NCBI RefSeq assembly: GCF_014696435.1
Contig: NZ_JACJQG010000004.1
Location: forward strand, 62,001-126,000
Source of the DNA: Calothrix anomala FACHB-343
Lineage (GTDB): Bacteria; Cyanobacteriota; Cyanobacteriia; Cyanobacteriales; Nostocaceae
Reading direction: 5' to 3'
Length of the DNA stretch: 64,000 nt
Below the pieces are notes generated by a model that was given only the letters and a program-made list of their open reading frames with translations, did no database searches and was not told where the DNA came from. The position numbers were made by a program, and so were the translations under genes. Positions 45,323 to 54,603 of the stretch are shown here, in pieces (position 1 is the stretch's first letter; each line of letters begins with the position of its first letter).

Positions 45323-46195
45323 TTATTTTTTCACCACTTGTAAACGCTGAGTTATCATTGTCATGCCATCTCCCCGTAAAATTACGGCAGAAAGCCATTG
45401 ACTACCAGGAGTAGAGGGAGCGCGTCCGACTTTAAACAAGCCGCCAGAATTGAGTAATTCTAAATCTACAGGTGTGGGGTTGAGATATTTATCTGCTTGA
45501 ATAGGTTCTTCTATGGCTGTTCCTAAGAGGAATTCATCACCTAGTGGTTCTTGGACGATCGCATCAAAATTATATTGCTGTCCAACTCTCACTTGTTGTG
45601 GTAACTTAACATCAACTTGCGGTGGTTTGCTACCAGAAGTGAGTAAAGTCCGTTCGGTCAAAATATCTTGACGGACGATTTTGCCACCTGAGATGCGCTG
45701 ACGGGACTTAATTGTGGCATTCAGCGCCATATTATTACTGTTAGCAGAAGGTAAGCCACTGATATTAGTGACTGTTTCCGCGACAATGACATTCCCTTCA
45801 GTGCGCCAAGATTGCAACTGAGTAGTGTATCTTAATTTGGGATATCGCTTCCAGAGGTCAATTAAGGCTTTTTCTAGGGTTTGGCGATTTAAACCGTCGC
45901 CATGAGTAAAATTAGGGCTGTAGAATTCGATTACCTTTTTTACATCACCTTGGTTGGCGGCTGCATCAATTTGTGTTAACAAATTCGTTAATTGAGCAGG
46001 TGCGTTTTGGGCGTATTGCTCGGCGGCTAGTTGTTGGGATATGGGTTTTTTGGCTGGTTGTAAGTTGCGTGGCGTACTAGCTTGACTAGATTGCCAAGTA
46101 CTTGCAATGCTCACTGTCAGTATGGATAAAATTAGCCAGATGCTAGCGGGGAATTTGCGGTAGCGTTTCAGTAATAAGGTAATAATCTTAGTCAT
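45323..46195 (-). CDS. Membrane-anchored or secreted NTF2-like protein
   Basis: The start is set at ATG 46195 (MTKIITLLLKRYRKF, 290 residues); the frame stays open to 46294 but would overlap murG. One N-terminal membrane helix/signal (FPASIWLILSILTVSIASTW) is followed by an NTF2/SnoaL-like region: LLTQIDAAANQGDVKKVIEFYSPNFTHGDGLNRQTLEKAL... The C-terminal ~110 residues are beta-rich and end with GDGMTMITQRLQVVKK. No catalytic residues can be named. It is divergent from murG with an 83-base gap. Confidence 0.75.
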   Translation of the reverse strand: MTKIITLLLKRYRKFPASIWLILSILTVSIASTWQSSQASTPRNLQPAKKPISQQLAAEQYAQNAPAQLTNLLTQIDAAANQGDVKKVIEFYSPNFTHGDGLNRQTLEKALIDLWKRYPKLRYTTQLQSWRTEGNVIVAETVTNISGLPSANSNNMALNATIKSRQRISGGKIVRQDILTERTLLTSGSKPPQVDVKLPQQVRVGQQYNFDAIVQEPLGDEFLLGTAIEEPIQADKYLNPTPVDLELLNSGGLFKVGRAPSTPGSQWLSAVILRGDGMTMITQRLQVVKK

Positions 46196-46278
46196 TGGCA
46201 AGAGTTTACTGATTTTACTTGATAAGGTAGGAAATTGTTTTATCTTAGTGAAGCTAAACAATAAATGGTAGAGGTTTA

Positions 46279-47355
46279 ATGGTAGAAGAAGCACCGATTA
46301 GATTATTAGTAGCAGCCAGTGGGACTGGCGGACATCTATTTCCGGCGATCGCTCTGGCAGAAAAACTGCCAGAATATGATATTCAGTGGTTGGGCGTACC
46401 CAATCGCTTAGAAACTCAGCTGGTTCCTCAGCAGTATCAATTGCATACTATTGCAGTTGAGGGGTTTCAGCAAGGTTTTGGTATTTCCTCTCTTCCTATT
46501 TTAGGTAAACTGCTGAGTTCGGTTCTCAAAGTTAGACGCATCCTCAAGCAGGGAAAATTTCAAGGCGTATTTACCACTGGCGGTTATATTGCAGGCCCGG
46601 CGGTGATTGCGGCGCGTTCTTTAGGAATTCCCGTAGTTTTTCACGAATCTAACGCTTTACCGGGAAAAGTAACGCGGTTTTTTGGCCCTTGGTGTCATGC
46701 TGTGGCTATAGGCTTTGAAGCGGCTGCCCAGTATTTACCCCGTGCTAAAAGTATATATGTGGGTACGCCAGTGCGATCGCAATTTTTAGATGACAATCAT
46801 CATGCATCCCTAGATTTACCCATTCCTGATGGAGTTCCCTTAATTATTGTCTTTGGTGGTAGCCAAGGCGCAGTGGCGGTAAATAAGTTAGTTCGCACCG
46901 CCGCACCAGCTTGGTTTGATACTGGCGCTTATGTTGTGCATTTAACTGGCGAGAACGATCCAGAAGCGGAGAGTTTAAAACATCCCCAGTATATAGCTTT
47001 GCCCTTTTATAACAATATGGCGGCATTGTTGCGGCGAGCAAATTTAGCTATTAGCCGTTCTGGTGCGGGTAGTTTAACAGAGTTGGCGGTGTGTGGAACA
47101 CCAGCGATTTTGATTCCTTACCCCTTTGCCGCCGAAGACCATCAAACCTATAATGCTAAGGTCTTTACGCAAGCAGGCGCAGCTTTAGCCTTTAAACAAT
47201 CGGAGTTAACCCCGGAAATTTTGCAAACTCAAGTTTTAAACTTGTTGAACTCCCCCACAGAGTTAGCGAAAATGGGAGAGAAAGCAAAAGCGATCGCTAT
47301 TCCCGATAGTGCAGATAAATTGGCACAATTAGTCCGGGAAGTAGTCGAGAGATAG
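46279..47355 (+). CDS. murG: UDP-N-acetylglucosamine--lipid II transferase
   Basis: 358 residues, a GT28 glycosyltransferase. The N-terminal domain has AASGTGGHLFPAIALAEKL (glycine loop) and TTGGYIAGPAVIAA; the C-terminal one has VFGGSQGAVAVNKL, SRSGAGSLTELAVCGTPAILIPYPFAAEDHQ (UDP-GlcNAc binding). It adds GlcNAc to lipid I to make lipid II on the inner face of the membrane, the last cytoplasmic step of peptidoglycan precursor synthesis. It stands alone, without other mur genes. Confidence 0.97.
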   Translation: MVEEAPIRLLVAASGTGGHLFPAIALAEKLPEYDIQWLGVPNRLETQLVPQQYQLHTIAVEGFQQGFGISSLPILGKLLSSVLKVRRILKQGKFQGVFTTGGYIAGPAVIAARSLGIPVVFHESNALPGKVTRFFGPWCHAVAIGFEAAAQYLPRAKSIYVGTPVRSQFLDDNHHASLDLPIPDGVPLIIVFGGSQGAVAVNKLVRTAAPAWFDTGAYVVHLTGENDPEAESLKHPQYIALPFYNNMAALLRRANLAISRSGAGSLTELAVCGTPAILIPYPFAAEDHQTYNAKVFTQAGAALAFKQSELTPEILQTQVLNLLNSPTELAKMGEKAKAIAIPDSADKLAQLVREVVER

Positions 47356-48226
47356 ACAGAAGTTGCTCAGGGATTTCCGACTAAAAATATCCCATTCCTG
47401 TGTAAGCACAGTCAGCAGAGTTAGAAGCATCTCATATTTATCTTCACTCTCCAAACTGGATAATTTAATTGCTGGAATTCCCTAAACAAACCTATCTTTG
47501 TTTCTCGCTAAATTTATAAAATTTGATATTTTTGCTTAATTTTATATTATGCTTTTTGGAGAAAAAGCTAAATTTTGACTATTAAAGCAGATTGTCAGTT
47601 TGTGAGGTACAGATAATCGTTGATTGTAGGGGCACTGGCACTGCCATGCCCCAAAGCGCATACCTCATTTACCTGCAATATGCTGTAAATCAGGTTTATT
47701 TAAAAATTTTGGTGCTACTTTTAATTGATGCATACATAAATTTATTATAATAATAATTTAAATAGCTTTACGGCACATCAATATATTCTAGAGGGCATGG
47801 CAGTGCTATGCCCCTACCATCTTTCATATTCTTCTTTTAAATTGGGATAAAAACACATTTTGATAGGGAATGATTGTATATTATACCAATTAAAAAAATG
47901 ATTGCGACAGATGCACAGCCCCAAACCCTTGTTGTGTTTGGTTTCTTAATTTTGAATTTTGCGGAAAGTCTGAGCGGAGGTTTCCTCCGATCAGAACTTT
48001 CCAAGAGAGAATTTTGAATTTTGAATTGGTATTATTTTTCGCCTAATCTGGTAAATAAATTTGCGAAACTGATTGCGCATCAATGTCAACCGTAAATTAC
48101 CATATTATTAATGATTATTAATACCATAGTCCCAAATTATCAATATTATTCCTGATGAAGATGACAATTTGATTCATCTGCCGATATGCTGAATTTATAA
48201 CGAGTTCTCATTTAGAGCAAATCAGA
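47356..48226. repeat. Repeat-rich intergenic region (three palindromes)
   Basis: About 870 bases, no gene. Palindromes: 47626-47652 (GTAGGGGCACTGGCA / CTGCCATGCCCC), 47792-47817 (GGGCATGGCAGTGCTATGCCCC) and 47963-48002 (GGAAAGTCTGAGCGGAGG / CCTCCGATCAGAACTTTCC). The last is flanked on both sides by TTTTGAA heptamers. The first two belong to one family, also at 60992-61057. Confidence 0.65.
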
Positions 48227-48709
48227 ATGTTGATAGGTAGGGTTATGCAGAGGTTGACTTATAGTCCTCTAGTTATTACATTTTTCCTAGCAGTAGCAGG
48301 GCAATCAGCCATCGCTAAAAGCACGATAAATCATGCTCAAATGGGGATCAACTATGTCCAGATATCTCCAGATTCTACCGCAGAGCAGGCTATAAAAGTT
48401 GCTCAAAGTTCTAGTGAAATTGACGAGAAAGCAGCTGTAAAGTTAATTGAGAAACTACCACAAGTTAAACGCAAAGCCAGAGAAATTGAACGCCTGTCTC
48501 GTGGAACTATTCGCGTAGCAACGATGCTTGAGAGTTCACCAACGCCAGAGACACCTTACTACACAATTCGTGTAGTAGAGAATCATGTAGACCACGTTGA
48601 TACAATTTATCTATTCCGCGTCTTAAATCCTGGTGGTGAAATCCGAGTTTACGATATTCTCACAGATGATTATATTCCATTGCCAAATTGGAAACCTAAC
48701 GGAAGATAG
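48227..48709 (+). CDS. Secreted protein of unknown function
   Basis: 160 residues (an ATG at 48245 is an alternative start). A signal-like N-terminus (LVITFFLAVAGQSAIA) suggests export to the periplasm or thylakoid lumen. The mature part has a helical, basic stretch (EKAAVKLIEKLPQVKRKAREIERLSRG) and then a mixed alpha/beta end (YYTIRVVENHVDHVDTIYLFRVLNPGGEIRVYDI) that resembles small lipid- or ligand-binding folds. No family is recognised. Confidence 0.7.
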   Translation: MLIGRVMQRLTYSPLVITFFLAVAGQSAIAKSTINHAQMGINYVQISPDSTAEQAIKVAQSSSEIDEKAAVKLIEKLPQVKRKAREIERLSRGTIRVATMLESSPTPETPYYTIRVVENHVDHVDTIYLFRVLNPGGEIRVYDILTDDYIPLPNWKPNGR

Positions 48710-48788
48710 GGTTTAGGGACTAGGGACTAGGAAGAGAGATGTTGATGGTTGGTGTGAGTGTAATTCTCTTTTCAAGGCTAGTATTTTG

Positions 48789-49127
48789 ATGGGTGAAAAT
48801 CTACATAGCAATGCCCAGCCAAATCATGATATGGTTGGCATTGCCAAATCTACAAAATTATTGAGCAAAAATAATTCTCAAATGACTGAAAATAAGCCCT
48901 TAAGTCCTTGGAATTATAAACCTTGGTGGTGTCAGCCTTGGTCTATTCTCCTCACAGGTGTAACTATCATTAGTGGTAGTTGGTTAATTTTTAAAACTAT
49001 TTGGTTAACGGTGCTGATTTCTCTCCCGATATTAATTTGGATGGGGTTCTTTTTATTAATTTGGCCGCAGCTAATTATGCGTAACGGGATTTTAGATTCA
49101 TATCAAAATAACAATCTCGAAAAATAA
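48789..49127 (+). CDS. DUF6737-like small membrane protein
   Basis: 112 residues from ATG 48789; ATG 48882 (MTENKPLSPWNYKPW) gives 81 residues and better matches the family as I remember it. PWNYKPWWCQPWSILLTG precedes two membrane spans (~56-72 and 75-95), with a short polar tail. The Trp-rich N-terminal motif is typical of this short cyanobacterial family of unknown role. It is 80 bases after the secreted protein, possibly the same transcript. Confidence 0.7.
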   Translation: MGENLHSNAQPNHDMVGIAKSTKLLSKNNSQMTENKPLSPWNYKPWWCQPWSILLTGVTIISGSWLIFKTIWLTVLISLPILIWMGFFLLIWPQLIMRNGILDSYQNNNLEK

Positions 49128-49460
49128 TTATAAATCATTGAGGATTCCTTCTTCCCTGTTCCCTGTTTCCTGTTCCCTTCCTACGCCAATAATTTCAGGT
49201 ATATTAACTTTTGACTCTTAGCTAATTTAAAGTAACCCTGACTACAAAGCAATTTAATACAAAGCATTACTTGAGTTAGACGTTCCCAAAATTATTAATA
49301 ATTAATCTTTTGGTTGTGCGGTCGAATTTCTGATTCGCGGACTTCTCTTGCTGAGAAAAACAGAGATATTTTTTCAGTGATTTATATCTCACAAAAATAG
49401 GAATGTTCCGTTTACCGCACTTTTCCAATGTAATTACTAAATGCTATTAGAGGTTTCTCT

Positions 49461-49610
49461 ATGCAGAAAGCCAACGATCAACAATCTTACTTCCGTAGAT
49501 ACCTTTCTCTCGCACCTGTGCTGGCGGTTTTAACTATATCAATCGCCTTCTCTACCTGGGCTATTTTTAACTTCGTTTTCCCAGATTTGCTATTCCATCC
49601 TATGCCATAA
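49461..49610 (+). CDS. psaJ: PsaJ-like photosystem I subunit IX, stand-alone copy
   Basis: 49 residues, starting MQKANDQQSYFRRYLSLAPVLAVLTISIAF and ending FVFPDLLFHPMP. It has one membrane helix, with FRRYLSLAPVLAVL and FPDLLF(H/Y)P as in PsaJ, the small subunit beside PsaF in photosystem I. psaF is not next to it, whereas psaF-psaJ is the usual operon, and residues normally IEINRF before FPDLL read AIFNFV here. It is probably an extra, divergent copy. A HIP1-based hairpin follows at 49631-49655. Confidence 0.8.
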   Translation: MQKANDQQSYFRRYLSLAPVLAVLTISIAFSTWAIFNFVFPDLLFHPMP

Positions 49611-49630
49611 GGGGAGATAATTCGGATTGG

Positions 49631-49655
49631 GCGATCGCACTTTACATGCGATCGC
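49631..49655. terminator. HIP1-pair hairpin between psaJ-like and SDR genes
   Basis: GCGATCGCA and TGCGATCGC make a 9-bp stem with a 7-base loop; both arms contain the HIP1 octamer. It lies between convergent genes. No T tract; termination is possible only. Confidence 0.4.
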
Positions 49656-49669
49656 ATCACTCATGCTGA

Positions 49670-50473
49670 TTATTTAATTTCTTGCATACTTTTGACAATT
49701 TTTGTTACCAAATTTCTGGGTGTAAATCTCACCAGTTCCGCCAGTAATTTATTTTTTAACCCAGGAATAGCCACAGTTTTACCAGCCATTAACGCCTGAT
49801 AACCGATTTTAGCCACTGTTTTTGCATCCATCATATTATTATTTTCTACCTGTCTAGCACCAGCAATTCCCGTTCTTTCATGAAAAGCTGATTGTGTAGG
49901 GCCTGGACATAACGCTGTGACAGTTACACCAGTACCTTCTAATTCACTAGCTAGTGCTTGAGAAAATGATAAAATATAGGCTTTAGTTGCAAAATAAACA
50001 GCCATTAAAGGGCCTGGTTGAAAAGCCGCAGCCGAAGACAGATTTAAGACTTTTCCCTTACCTTGTTTTACCATATCTTTCAGGAATAATTTAGTTAAAT
50101 GAGTGAGACAAACTAAATTTACTTGCAGCATTTCTAATTCAGTATTTAAGTTTGTCTCATTAAATAACCCATGAATCCCAAATCCCGCATTATTTACCAG
50201 CACATCAACTTGAATTACTTCTTGTTGTAATTCCGTAAAAATCTCTTCTGGTGATGTTTGAATAGATAAATCTTTGACAATAGGCTTCACAAAAATGCCA
50301 AATTGTTCTCGAAATTTATCGGCTACTTCAGCTAATTTATGAGCAATTCTATCTACTAATACCAAATTGTAGCCATTCATCGCAAAAATATAAGCTAATT
50401 CGTAGCCGATACCATTAGCCGCGCCAGTAATTAGAGCCGTTTGTTTACGGTTTTTTGGGATTGTTGTATTCAT
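49670..50473 (-). CDS. Short-chain dehydrogenase/reductase (classical SDR)
   Basis: 267 residues. It has the NAD(P)-binding TGAANGIG (~17-24), NNAGFGIHG, the catalytic Ser in LNLSSAAAF, and YFATKAYILSFSQAL (Tyr-x-x-x-Lys). Asp-Arg after beta 2 (LVDRIAHKL) suggests NAD(H) or mixed preference. Length and motifs are normal for a classical SDR of the YqjQ/DltE-like type. Substrate cannot be told. It is a single gene with a 611-base empty upstream region. Confidence 0.92.
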   Translation of the reverse strand: MNTTIPKNRKQTALITGAANGIGYELAYIFAMNGYNLVLVDRIAHKLAEVADKFREQFGIFVKPIVKDLSIQTSPEEIFTELQQEVIQVDVLVNNAGFGIHGLFNETNLNTELEMLQVNLVCLTHLTKLFLKDMVKQGKGKVLNLSSAAAFQPGPLMAVYFATKAYILSFSQALASELEGTGVTVTALCPGPTQSAFHERTGIAGARQVENNNMMDAKTVAKIGYQALMAGKTVAIPGLKNKLLAELVRFTPRNLVTKIVKSMQEIK

Positions 50474-51019
50474 ATGACAAAATATAGAAATTTTACTTGA
50501 TAGGGCTTTTAGGCATTTTGAGTAATCGACCTCGGAACAAATTAGATTAGTTAATGGTCGTTACTTGTTTAAATACTTGCTTGATGCTTTTTAGCTCAAT
50601 GACTGTCGTTTTATCGGAATTTAACGCAATACTTAACTTTAAGTTAAATTTTTAGCTCCTGAGTCATCAACGCTAGTAATTACGCCAGCCTATTTTGAAT
50701 ATACTTTGCTGAATATTAAGCAGTTGTAGTTATCAGAACAAACTGGGAAAATTATAAAGTTATAACTTATCAATCACGAGTTTATCTAATACCAAAGTTG
50801 TATTCTCAAAATCCGTAGGCTGATTTTTTATCATTCTCCAGTGAATCTCTACAGAAATGCGCTACAATAGCCTATTTATTTGGATGATGATAGTTAAAGT
50901 TTGGTTTTTATATCTACATATTTGGGAAAAAATCATGTAAGACAACTGTGATATTATTAATAAGTAGATATCAGGATATATCAGCAATATAAAAATTTAA
51001 TTGTTATTTTGATGACCAT
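50474..51019. other. Intergenic region, no gene seen
   Basis: About 545 AT-rich bases upstream of the SDR gene and downstream of the txlA-like gene, both on the minus strand. No repeat arrays or RNA structures were recognised apart from the terminator at 51020-51053. It probably contains the SDR promoter. Confidence 0.4.
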
Positions 51020-51053
51020 AAAAAACCTCCTAAACAGGTGGTGCTTAAGAGGA
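51020..51053 (-). terminator. Intrinsic terminator of the txlA-like gene
   Basis: On the minus strand CCTCTTAAGCA pairs with TGTTTAGGAGG (two mismatches) around CCACC and is followed directly by TTTTTT. It lies 32 bases past the txlA-like stop, a good rho-independent terminator. Confidence 0.75.
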
Positions 51054-51084
51054 GAAAATAAGCTGTTTTTTGATAAATACGCTA

Positions 51085-51675
51085 TTAATTAACCACTTGA
51101 GAACCGTGGCTGCGGGGGTCATCTTGACTAGTAGTTGGTGTAACTGGTGCGGAAAATTTAGAAACCTTGCCACTAGTTTGGGCATAAGGTAAAGGAGAAT
51201 TACTTAGTAAAGCATCCAAATTACTAGCCATGACGGTACGCGGTTGATCGCCAATAGCCTGAGCGATCGCTTCCCCATCCTTACCCAAAAAGACAAAATG
51301 GGGAATTCCATCTACCCGATATTTCAACATTTCCGGCAGCCATTTGGTATTATCAACATTCAGCATGACAAAATTTAGCTTGTCAGCATATTGCTGTTCT
51401 AACTCAGCTATATCTGGAGCCATTTTTTGACAGACAGTACACCAATCAGCGTAAAATTCCACCAGTGTGGGTTTACCGTTAGCGATCGCAACTTCTAAGG
51501 GTGTAGAGGACTCGCCTAACTTGGAGAGAGAAGCTGTAGTTGTTTCAGTTCGCAATCCTAAAACTAAAGCAACGCTAAGAGCGATCGCGACTATAGCGAC
51601 TAAGAAATTTCTCACGCGCCCGCCTACAATTGATTCAGGCTTGGCGGGAGAATTAACAGGTGAATCTGGTGTCAT
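51085..51675 (-). CDS. txlA: Membrane-anchored thioredoxin-like protein (TxlA/HCF164 type)
   Basis: 196 residues. One N-terminal membrane anchor (FLVAIVAIALSVALVLGL, ~24-41) is followed by a thioredoxin fold with active site FYADWCTVCQKM (~71-82) and cis-Pro in DGIPHFVFL. Cyanobacterial TxlA and plant HCF164 sit in the thylakoid with the thioredoxin domain in the lumen and pass electrons for cytochrome b6f and c-type cytochrome assembly. The redox site here is WCTVC. A Ser/Pro-rich tail ends the protein. Confidence 0.88.
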   Translation of the reverse strand: MTPDSPVNSPAKPESIVGGRVRNFLVAIVAIALSVALVLGLRTETTTASLSKLGESSTPLEVAIANGKPTLVEFYADWCTVCQKMAPDIAELEQQYADKLNFVMLNVDNTKWLPEMLKYRVDGIPHFVFLGKDGEAIAQAIGDQPRTVMASNLDALLSNSPLPYAQTSGKVSKFSAPVTPTTSQDDPRSHGSQVVN

Positions 51676-51757
51676 AACAGAATTATTAAAACATATTAAG
51701 CAGGATCATCTTCAGTTTAGCGGAAGGGGATAGGGGCTAGGGGACAAGGAGAATAAT

Positions 51758-51785
51758 TGTACAGACGCGATTCATCGCGTCTCTG
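51758..51785. repeat. GTACAGACGCGAT palindrome
   Basis: AGACGCGAT / ATCGCGTCT inverted repeat with GTACAG on the left; another copy lies at 57703-57730. A dispersed palindrome, here just upstream of the NIL/ferredoxin gene. Confidence 0.6.
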
Positions 51786-51808
51786 ATAACTGACAACTGA
51801 ACAAATCC

Positions 51809-52213
51809 ATGAAAAAACGAGTTACTTTAACATTTCCCAAACGCGCTGTACAAATGCCGGTAACCTATAGACTGGCAAAAGAGTTTAACGTAGCTGCTAA
51901 TATTATCCGTGCCCAAGTTGCACCTAATCAAATAGGTAAATTAGTCGTAGAACTATCGGGAGATATCGATCAGCTAGATGCGGCGATTGAATGGATGCGA
52001 TCGCAAAATATCAATGTCTCTCACACCTTGGGCGAAATTATCATTGATGAAGATACTTGTGTCCATTGTGGTTTGTGTACTGGGGTATGTCCCACAGAAG
52101 CGCTGACTCTGCATCCAGAGACATACAAATTAACATTCACGCGATCGCGCTGCATTGTCTGCGAACAGTGTATTCCTACCTGTCCTGTCCAAGCAATCTC
52201 TACTAATCTTTGA
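51809..52213 (+). CDS. NIL-domain ferredoxin-like protein, two [4Fe-4S] motifs
   Basis: 134 residues. Residues ~1-75 form a NIL domain (VTLTFPKRAVQMPVTYRLAKEFNV...), a small alpha/beta ligand-binding fold also found at the end of methionine ABC transporters. Then two Cys clusters, CVHCGLCTGVCP and CIVCEQCIPTCP, each able to hold one [4Fe-4S]. This fused form is common in cyanobacteria and anaerobes. It is linked to sulfur amino-acid metabolism in methanogens, but in cyanobacteria the role is not fixed. ATG start; converges with the DUF3616 gene 18 bases away. Confidence 0.9.
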   Translation: MKKRVTLTFPKRAVQMPVTYRLAKEFNVAANIIRAQVAPNQIGKLVVELSGDIDQLDAAIEWMRSQNINVSHTLGEIIIDEDTCVHCGLCTGVCPTEALTLHPETYKLTFTRSRCIVCEQCIPTCPVQAISTNL

Positions 52214-52231
52214 ATTGTCAGTTGTCAGTTG

Positions 52232-53302
52232 TTATTTCCCTAACTCCAAGACATCGGCTATAACATTGCGATCGCCTATTAACCTATTCTTAGCCGGAGA
52301 GTCATACACTACTAACAATGAAGGTTTACCAGACACATCATTAAATAGAGTCATACCTTCTGCATGATCTTCCCGCTTTCCATAGGGAACATCTTGGACA
52401 AACTCTGGGTAACTCAGAGTATTTTCTGCTGAATTCACACCCACTTGCCAACGGTAAATTTGTACTGGCCCGTCTAAATCCATCGTCGGCCCGGCTAAAA
52501 TCAGCACATCCTCGTTATCTAGACACAAATCGCGAATTCCTAGACCATTTAACCAGAGAAAGTGTTTTTTATATCCTTTTTTTTGTTCATCAATTGGCTT
52601 TAATGTCATCAGTCCCAGGTGAGAATTTTCTAATTCTATTTCTAGAATTACAGCCCAACCACGCAACACTGGGCCTCGCAAACCTAGAAAAATGCGATTT
52701 TGATAAATACTAAGTCCTTCAATATCAAAGCCATTATCTTTTCCCGGAATTGCTGCTTGAATATAAAAGCCTAAATGGGGATCGTTTGCTAAGGCTGTCA
52801 TGAGCAAATTACCCTCATTAGTTAGCTCTAGTTTAGCAGCGCTTAATTGCTCATTTGGTTTATCTGGATGGGGACAAGTTGAGAATAATTCTCCATTTAT
52901 TAAGGGAATTCTACCTAAGATGTAGCGGTTAGGTTCTGATGTAATTGTTGCTAATCTTTCAATATTTATGATATCCGTATATTTGCTTTTAGGTTTTTGG
53001 CGTTTGTAGCTATGAGAACCAACAAACCATAAGTAGTAATCTGCATAAGCTAGTCCTTCAATATCAATTTCTGCGCTTTCTGGTGCTGGTAAATCAATAT
53101 ATTCTGCTATGTGGAATTGTTTGTGGTCGCCAAACTTGTTACTTTCAATAAGCGAGAGTCTTTCTAAAGATGAGCTTTCATCCGAGCCTAACCATAGATG
53201 CTGCTGTGCAGTTAGCGCGATCGCGCTCAAGTCTTTTCTGTGTTTAGCAAAACTCTCGAGGAAGGTTAAATATACTGGTTCTAAAAATGTTTTGTTATAC
53301 AT
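52232..53302 (-). CDS. DUF3616 protein
   Basis: 356 residues. A beta-propeller-like pattern includes FAKHRKDLSAIALTAQQHLWLGSDESSSLERLSL, ESAEIDIEGLAYADYYLWFVGSHSYKR, NGFDIEGLSIYQNRIFLGLRGPVLRGWAVILE and AEGMTLFNDVSGKPSLLVVYDSP, which is typical of DUF3616 (a phytase/SdiA-regulated-like repeat fold). No signal peptide is obvious. Function unknown. A 281-base region upstream, shared with the divergent CHAD gene, holds both promoters. Confidence 0.85.
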   Translation of the reverse strand: MYNKTFLEPVYLTFLESFAKHRKDLSAIALTAQQHLWLGSDESSSLERLSLIESNKFGDHKQFHIAEYIDLPAPESAEIDIEGLAYADYYLWFVGSHSYKRQKPKSKYTDIINIERLATITSEPNRYILGRIPLINGELFSTCPHPDKPNEQLSAAKLELTNEGNLLMTALANDPHLGFYIQAAIPGKDNGFDIEGLSIYQNRIFLGLRGPVLRGWAVILEIELENSHLGLMTLKPIDEQKKGYKKHFLWLNGLGIRDLCLDNEDVLILAGPTMDLDGPVQIYRWQVGVNSAENTLSYPEFVQDVPYGKREDHAEGMTLFNDVSGKPSLLVVYDSPAKNRLIGDRNVIADVLELGK

Positions 53303-53586
53303 TTGACACGATGGTTTGCACAGTAGATTGAGAATAATTTTATTTGTATTGTAATTTACACCAAATCTAGCTGTGGAGATAGAAACAATCCCACCTTTGG
53401 TATTACTGCTATTTGTGTCAACTATAGTTAATATAAAATTAGCGATCGCATATCATAACTGATGCTTGGGAAAAATCAGAATTTTGATGAAAATTTGAGT
53501 TAAAAAACATCAAAAGTTACCTATGCAAATCTTTACCGAATGTTATGATGCAGTAATCAGATTGCGTATTAGGATTGGTGTAAGTG

Positions 53587-54603
53587 ATGGAATTAGCAAC
53601 AAATACTCCAGTGCAAACTCTCGGAGACTATGCATACGAGGCTGTACAAAAACATTATAAGAAAATTCTCAAGTGGGAAAAATCAGTCAAGAAAGATGAA
53701 GATCCCGAAGCATTGCACCAAATGCGCGTAGGGATGCGGAGACTGCGTACTGCTGTCAGTAGATTTGCGATCGCTTTAGATTTAGCCAAGCCTGTTAGTG
53801 ATAAAAATATCGGTAAAATTGCTCGAAAGCTGGGTAGCTTAAGAGACTTAGACGTACTCAAAGAAAATTTAGAAAAAGACTATAAACCACGGTTATCTCA
53901 TAAAGAACAGACATATTTACATACAGCATTTGATGCGATCGCTAAACAACGCGAACAAGCATTATCTTTAGTTCTGACAACCTTAAAGGATGAAGCTTAC
54001 AAGTCTTTCAAGCAATCAATGGAAGATTGGTTAGAAAAACCCATATATAAAGATTTAGCTGATATTAGTATTGGACAAGTTTTACCAGATTTACTATTAC
54101 CAGAAGTGAGTGAATTTCTCTTGCATCCTGGTTGGTTGATAGGAACTGAATTTGTAGACTCACAGTTAAAAGTTCATCAAAATTGGGAAGCAGAAAAGAT
54201 AGAACAACAATTAACCAAAGAAGGCGAAACACTACATGATTTGCGCAAACAAGCAAAACGTGTACGCTATCAAATGGAACTCTTTGGTGATTTATATAGC
54301 GAGTCTTACGCCGCTTACATAGCAGATGTAAAAAGTATCCAAGATATTTTGGGTTCGATGCAAGACAGCGTCGTGTTAACTGAGTGGCTAGAGAATGTCT
54401 TTAAGTCAGACATGCACAGTCATTTGCATGGACTGACTAAATTATTAGCAGATAATCGCTATCAATTATGGCAGCGTTGGCAACCATTGCAAGAACGATA
54501 TTTAAAAATCGAAACCAGACATGGTTTTCATTTAACAGTATTACATCCCAAAGAATCTGGTTTTTCTCATGCAGATGAAACTAACGCCCAGAAAGTTGGA
54601 TAG
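53587..54603 (+). CDS. CHAD-domain protein
   Basis: 338 residues from ATG 53587 (a GTG just before is also open). The all-helical CHAD domain has conserved His and basic residues: ALHQMRVGMRRLRTAVSRF, KLGSLRDLDVLKENLE, LHDLRKQAKRVRYQMELFG, IQDILGSMQDSVVLTEWL. CHAD domains bind polyphosphate and are often found near polyphosphate enzymes or CYTH domains; no such partner is nearby. The last 23 bases overlap the end of the convergent gene on the other strand. Confidence 0.92.
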   Translation: MELATNTPVQTLGDYAYEAVQKHYKKILKWEKSVKKDEDPEALHQMRVGMRRLRTAVSRFAIALDLAKPVSDKNIGKIARKLGSLRDLDVLKENLEKDYKPRLSHKEQTYLHTAFDAIAKQREQALSLVLTTLKDEAYKSFKQSMEDWLEKPIYKDLADISIGQVLPDLLLPEVSEFLLHPGWLIGTEFVDSQLKVHQNWEAEKIEQQLTKEGETLHDLRKQAKRVRYQMELFGDLYSESYAAYIADVKSIQDILGSMQDSVVLTEWLENVFKSDMHSHLHGLTKLLADNRYQLWQRWQPLQERYLKIETRHGFHLTVLHPKESGFSHADETNAQKVG

